From Coliplasma sp045538555 (GTDB taxonomy: Bacteria; Bacillota; Clostridia; Oscillospirales; CAG-382): a DNA stretch of 8,272 nucleotides. The stretch's first letter is position 1. The number at the start of each line of letters is the position of its first letter. The position numbers and the translations under genes are program-made. The stretch spans positions 1 through 8,272 of the forward strand of contig JAZSRP010000029.1 of assembly GCA_045538555.1 (NCBI GenBank), in the 5' to 3' direction. Of this stretch, positions 6,656 to 8,272 are shown piece by piece. Below the pieces are notes generated by a model, which worked only from the letters and a program-made list of their open reading frames with translations, searched no databases and was not told the origin of the DNA.

Positions 6656-7357
6656 ATGAAAATCACAGGAGACAGAGCGTACAAGGTGTTCAAGACCCAT
6701 CTTTTGTTGATACTTGCGGTGGCGCTGGTGTGCTTTGGCGCCGCATACGGATATCTCAAGCTTTTTGTGGCTCCCACCTATTGTGCGGAGGCGAAATTTT
6801 ATATCGAGAGCGCAAATCTCAAGGGAAACAGCGGTGATGTTACCACCACCCGTATGCTGGCAGAAACTTTTGTGGAGATTCTCAACACAAACAGCTTTTT
6901 CAAAAACGTTCACAACAACCTGCCCGACGGGCTGAAAGAAAAATATACTTCGTATGATCTGATGGCAGGATGCCAGTTCAGCATTCGCAACAATACCGAG
7001 GTGGTCATGGTGAGATATACCGATGGCGACCAACAGGCGGTCATTCCCGTCATCACGGCCATCCTTTCCTCGCTTCAGCCCCACCTTGACGTGGCATACG
7101 GAGATTGCTCCTGCCATATCGTGGATACACCGGACGGCCCATCGGTTTCATCCTCTCGTACAAAAACCGTGTGCCTGCTGGCTGTTTTGGCAGGTGCCGC
7201 AGTCGCTTATTGCTTCTTCCTCCTCAAGGATATGCTTGATATCCATGTGCGTACCGCAGAGGATCTTGTTTCCCGTTACAACGTGCCTGTTATCGGCACA
7301 GTTCCGTCTTTTGAAAAAGGTGTGCGCAAGGAGGTAAACGTCAATGGCAAAAACTGA
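6656..7357 (+). CDS. CpsC/Wzz-like polysaccharide co-polymerase, membrane activator of the tyrosine kinase
   Basis: This 233-residue protein has the CpsC/CapA layout of Gram-positive polysaccharide chain-length regulators: a short cytoplasmic start, one transmembrane helix (about 15-37), an external domain (about 38-169), a second helix (about 170-191), and a cytoplasmic tail ending in DIHVRTAEDL...VPVIGTVPSFE, the conserved junction that in this family contacts the partner kinase. The external domain begins APTYCAEAKFYI, the usual Wzz-type beta strand, and ends in a proline-poor stretch (P159, P162) before the second helix. Two external cysteines (C151, C153) are unusual, of unknown meaning. 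AGGGGA lies 5 nt before the ATG. The 3' end overlaps the kinase gene by 14 nt, which fits translational coupling of a two-protein complex. In the known systems such proteins set polymer length and stimulate autophosphorylation of CpsD; the polymer here is unknown. Confidence 0.9.
   Translation: MKITGDRAYKVFKTHLLLILAVALVCFGAAYGYLKLFVAPTYCAEAKFYIESANLKGNSGDVTTTRMLAETFVEILNTNSFFKNVHNNLPDGLKEKYTSYDLMAGCQFSIRNNTEVVMVRYTDGDQQAVIPVITAILSSLQPHLDVAYGDCSCHIVDTPDGPSVSSSRTKTVCLLAVLAGAAVAYCFFLLKDMLDIHVRTAEDLVSRYNVPVIGTVPSFEKGVRKEVNVNGKN
7328..7334 (+). promoter_or_regulatory. Ribosome binding site of the cpsD-like gene, inside the upstream gene
   Basis: AAGGAGG lies within the end of the cpsC-like gene, 9 nt before ATG 7344. 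It supports that ATG, giving a 14-nt overlap, over the ATG at 7359 (residue M6). Confidence 0.8.
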
Positions 7358-8021
7358 CATGTCAAACGGTTATTTTGAAAACGGAATGTTTGCCGTTTCC
7401 GAGGCGTACAAGGCCATCCGTACAAACATCATTCTTTCCGTTCTCAAGGACGGATGCAAAAAGATCGTGGTTACCAGCCCCGTTGCCGGCGAGGGAAAAT
7501 CCACCACGTCGGTCAACGTTGCCGTTTCTCTGGCACAGGCGTTCAACAAGGTGCTCATCATCGACTGTGATCTCCGCAAGCCCCGTGTTCACAAAGCTCT
7601 CGGCTCTTCACGAGATCCCGGACTGACCAACCTTTTGTCCGGACTTGCTGACGTTGACGAGGCGATCAAACCTACAAAGTACCAAAATCTTTTTCTTCTC
7701 TCTGCAGGACTTTCTGCACCAAACCCCGCAGAGATGCTTGCCGGATCCCGCATGAGCGATCTTGTCAAGGAACTGGAAACGAGCTTTGATTACATTATTT
7801 TTGACACCCCGCCCGTAAACGTGGTGGCCGATGCGCTTCCGGTCATTCGTATGTCAGACGGTGTTGCGTTGGTGGTGAGAAGTGGTGTTTCGGTTTATGC
7901 CGAGATCGAAAAAGCTCTCTCTACTCTGGAATTTATTGATGCACATATCATCGGGATGATCCTCAATGACGACAATACCGAAAAAAGCAGAAGCCATTAC
8001 GGCCGCTACGGCGACATGTGA
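7344..8021 (+). CDS. CpsD/CapB-like bacterial tyrosine kinase (BY-kinase)
   Basis: This 225-residue cytoplasmic P-loop kinase autophosphorylates on C-terminal tyrosines and, with its membrane partner, controls capsule or exopolysaccharide export. Visible elements are the oligomerisation segment SEAYKAIRTNI (19-29), Walker A SPVAGEGKST (45-54, K52), Walker A' LIIDCDLRKP (71-80, D74 and D76) and Walker B YIIFDTPPV (150-158, D154). These three motifs together separate BY-kinases from ordinary MinD/ParA ATPases. The tail is short, SHYGRYGDM, with only two tyrosines (Y219, Y222) in a YGRYG arrangement, fewer than many relatives have. The start overlaps the cpsC-like gene by 14 nt. No CpsB/Wzb phosphatase is visible. 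It is the last gene before the terminator at 8164-8211. Length is normal for a stand-alone CpsD. Confidence 0.94.
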   Translation: MAKTDMSNGYFENGMFAVSEAYKAIRTNIILSVLKDGCKKIVVTSPVAGEGKSTTSVNVAVSLAQAFNKVLIIDCDLRKPRVHKALGSSRDPGLTNLLSGLADVDEAIKPTKYQNLFLLSAGLSAPNPAEMLAGSRMSDLVKELETSFDYIIFDTPPVNVVADALPVIRMSDGVALVVRSGVSVYAEIEKALSTLEFIDAHIIGMILNDDNTEKSRSHYGRYGDM

Positions 8022-8077
8022 GCCCTTTTGAAAAAACGACAACTGAAAAACAACCGAAAAAAATAAGGTTCGCAAAA

Positions 8078-8102
8078 GTAACAGGTTCCCTAAGGACAGT
8101 TA
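8078..8102. repeat. Imperfect inverted repeat in the 3' untranslated region
   Basis: GTAACAG at 8078-8084 faces CAGTTAC at 8096-8102 (6 of 7 positions complementary), with a small inner TCC/GGA stem around the CCTAAGG palindrome. It could fold as a two-step hairpin in RNA from either strand. There is no T run beside it, so it is unlikely to be a terminator itself. Function unknown. Confidence 0.4.
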
Positions 8103-8110
8103 CCTTTAAT

Positions 8111-8137
8111 AAAAACGGAATTTGGCACACAAATTCC
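8111..8137 (-). terminator. Small hairpin, possible leftward terminator
   Basis: GGAATTTG (8117-8124) and CAAATTCC (8130-8137) form a perfect 8-bp stem around a 5-nt loop. Read on the minus strand the stem is followed by G and five Ts (8111-8115), resembling a weak intrinsic terminator for transcription entering from the right. On the plus strand no T run follows. It may instead be the core of a small interspersed repeat. Confidence 0.4.
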
Positions 8138-8163
8138 CTGCTTGTAACAGTATAAGACAAAAA

Positions 8164-8211
8164 ACTACCCGAAGAAGAGAAAACAAAACTCTTTTTCGGG
8201 TAGTACTTTTT
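8164..8211 (+). terminator. Intrinsic terminator of the oxidoreductase-cpsC-cpsD operon
   Basis: A 16-bp stem (8164-8179 with 8189-8204, one G-U pair, GC-rich outer part CTACCCG/CGGGTAG) encloses a 9-nt A-rich loop. It is followed after AC by five Ts (8207-8211). On the opposite strand the stem is followed by six Ts (8159-8164), so it could also stop leftward transcripts. Confidence 0.9.
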
Positions 8212-8215
8212 ATAT

Positions 8216-8272
8216 AGTGATATTCTGCGCTTTTCGCACAGAGTGATATTTCCCTTTGGGGAAGTGGTATTG
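8216..8272. repeat. Tandem array of AGTGATATT cores separated by short variable hairpins (continues off the edge)
   Basis: Three cores are visible: AGTGATATT at 8216-8224 and 8242-8250, and AGTGGTATT at 8263-8271. The first gap holds a TGCG/CGCA hairpin (8226-8229 with 8235-8238). The second holds TTCCC/GGGAA (8250-8254 with 8259-8263) with a 4-nt loop. Periods are 26 and 21 nt. The cores are conserved while both hairpin arms differ, with base pairing kept. The array begins 4 nt after the terminator T run and is cut by the window edge. It does not fit CRISPR, since the units are too short and structured. Function unknown. Confidence 0.7.

Larger units (their letters stand above)
8022..8163. 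other. Noncoding interval between the cpsD-like gene and its terminator
   Basis: About 140 nt after the kinase stop codon hold no credible gene on either strand. The first 45 nt are A-rich and plain. The rest contains an imperfect inverted repeat (8078-8102) and a perfect one (8117-8137), listed separately. The heptamer GTAACAG occurs twice (8078-8084 and 8144-8150). The interval is probably transcribed as the 3' untranslated region of the operon. Confidence 0.6.

Noticed and set aside
8216..8272. CRISPR array interpretation of the right-edge repeats
   Set aside because: The repeats are only 9 nt and the intervals 12-17 nt, the intervals are self-complementary, and no cas gene is visible.

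Overview
The window looks like chromosomal DNA from a member of the Clostridia (Firmicutes), probably a gut or rumen anaerobe of the Oscillospirales/Lachnospirales type. The reasons are the strong GGAGG-type ribosome binding sites, near-consensus sigma-A promoters, T-tailed intrinsic terminators, a secreted GH25 lysozyme-like protein with FIVAR repeats, a compact SerA of the clostridial type, and a capsule-type tyrosine kinase split into separate membrane and kinase proteins. This is inferred from gene style only; no marker gene fixes the taxon.

Layout. (1) 1-2138, minus strand: the N-terminal 712 codons of a large secreted GH25 (N-acetylmuramidase family) protein with FIVAR-like repeats and two unnamed beta-rich modules. 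It runs off the left edge and has its own near-perfect promoter at 2176-2205. (2) 2279-5476, minus strand: a three-gene operon serC-serA-pdxK, with a promoter at 5448-5476, a 1-nt serC/serA overlap, a 13-nt serA/pdxK gap and a clear terminator at 2279-2314. (3) 5497-8211, plus strand: a divergent operon made of a Gfo/Idh/MocA oxidoreductase, a CpsC/Wzz-like membrane protein and a CpsD-like tyrosine kinase. It has a strong promoter at 5497-5525 and a long hairpin terminator at 8164-8211. (4) 8022-8272: noncoding DNA with two inverted repeats, the terminator, and the start of a tandem array in which AGTGATATT cores alternate with small variable hairpins.

How the genes fit together. SerA oxidises 3-phosphoglycerate and SerC transaminates the product in a PLP-dependent step towards serine. 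The pyridoxal/pyridoxamine kinase in the same transcript can salvage B6 vitamers to PLP, the SerC cofactor. No SerB phosphatase is present here. The rightward operon pairs a polysaccharide co-polymerase and its tyrosine kinase with a sugar-type dehydrogenase, suggesting control of exopolysaccharide or capsule assembly, but no glycosyltransferase, flippase or polymerase gene lies in the window. The wall-hydrolase gene and the polysaccharide regulators both concern the cell surface, but they belong to separate transcription units.

Most of the window is well-understood housekeeping and surface biology. The least explained part is the noncoding right end, especially the AGTGATATT/hairpin array, followed by the domain architecture of the GH25 protein and the shared inverted repeat between the divergent promoters.
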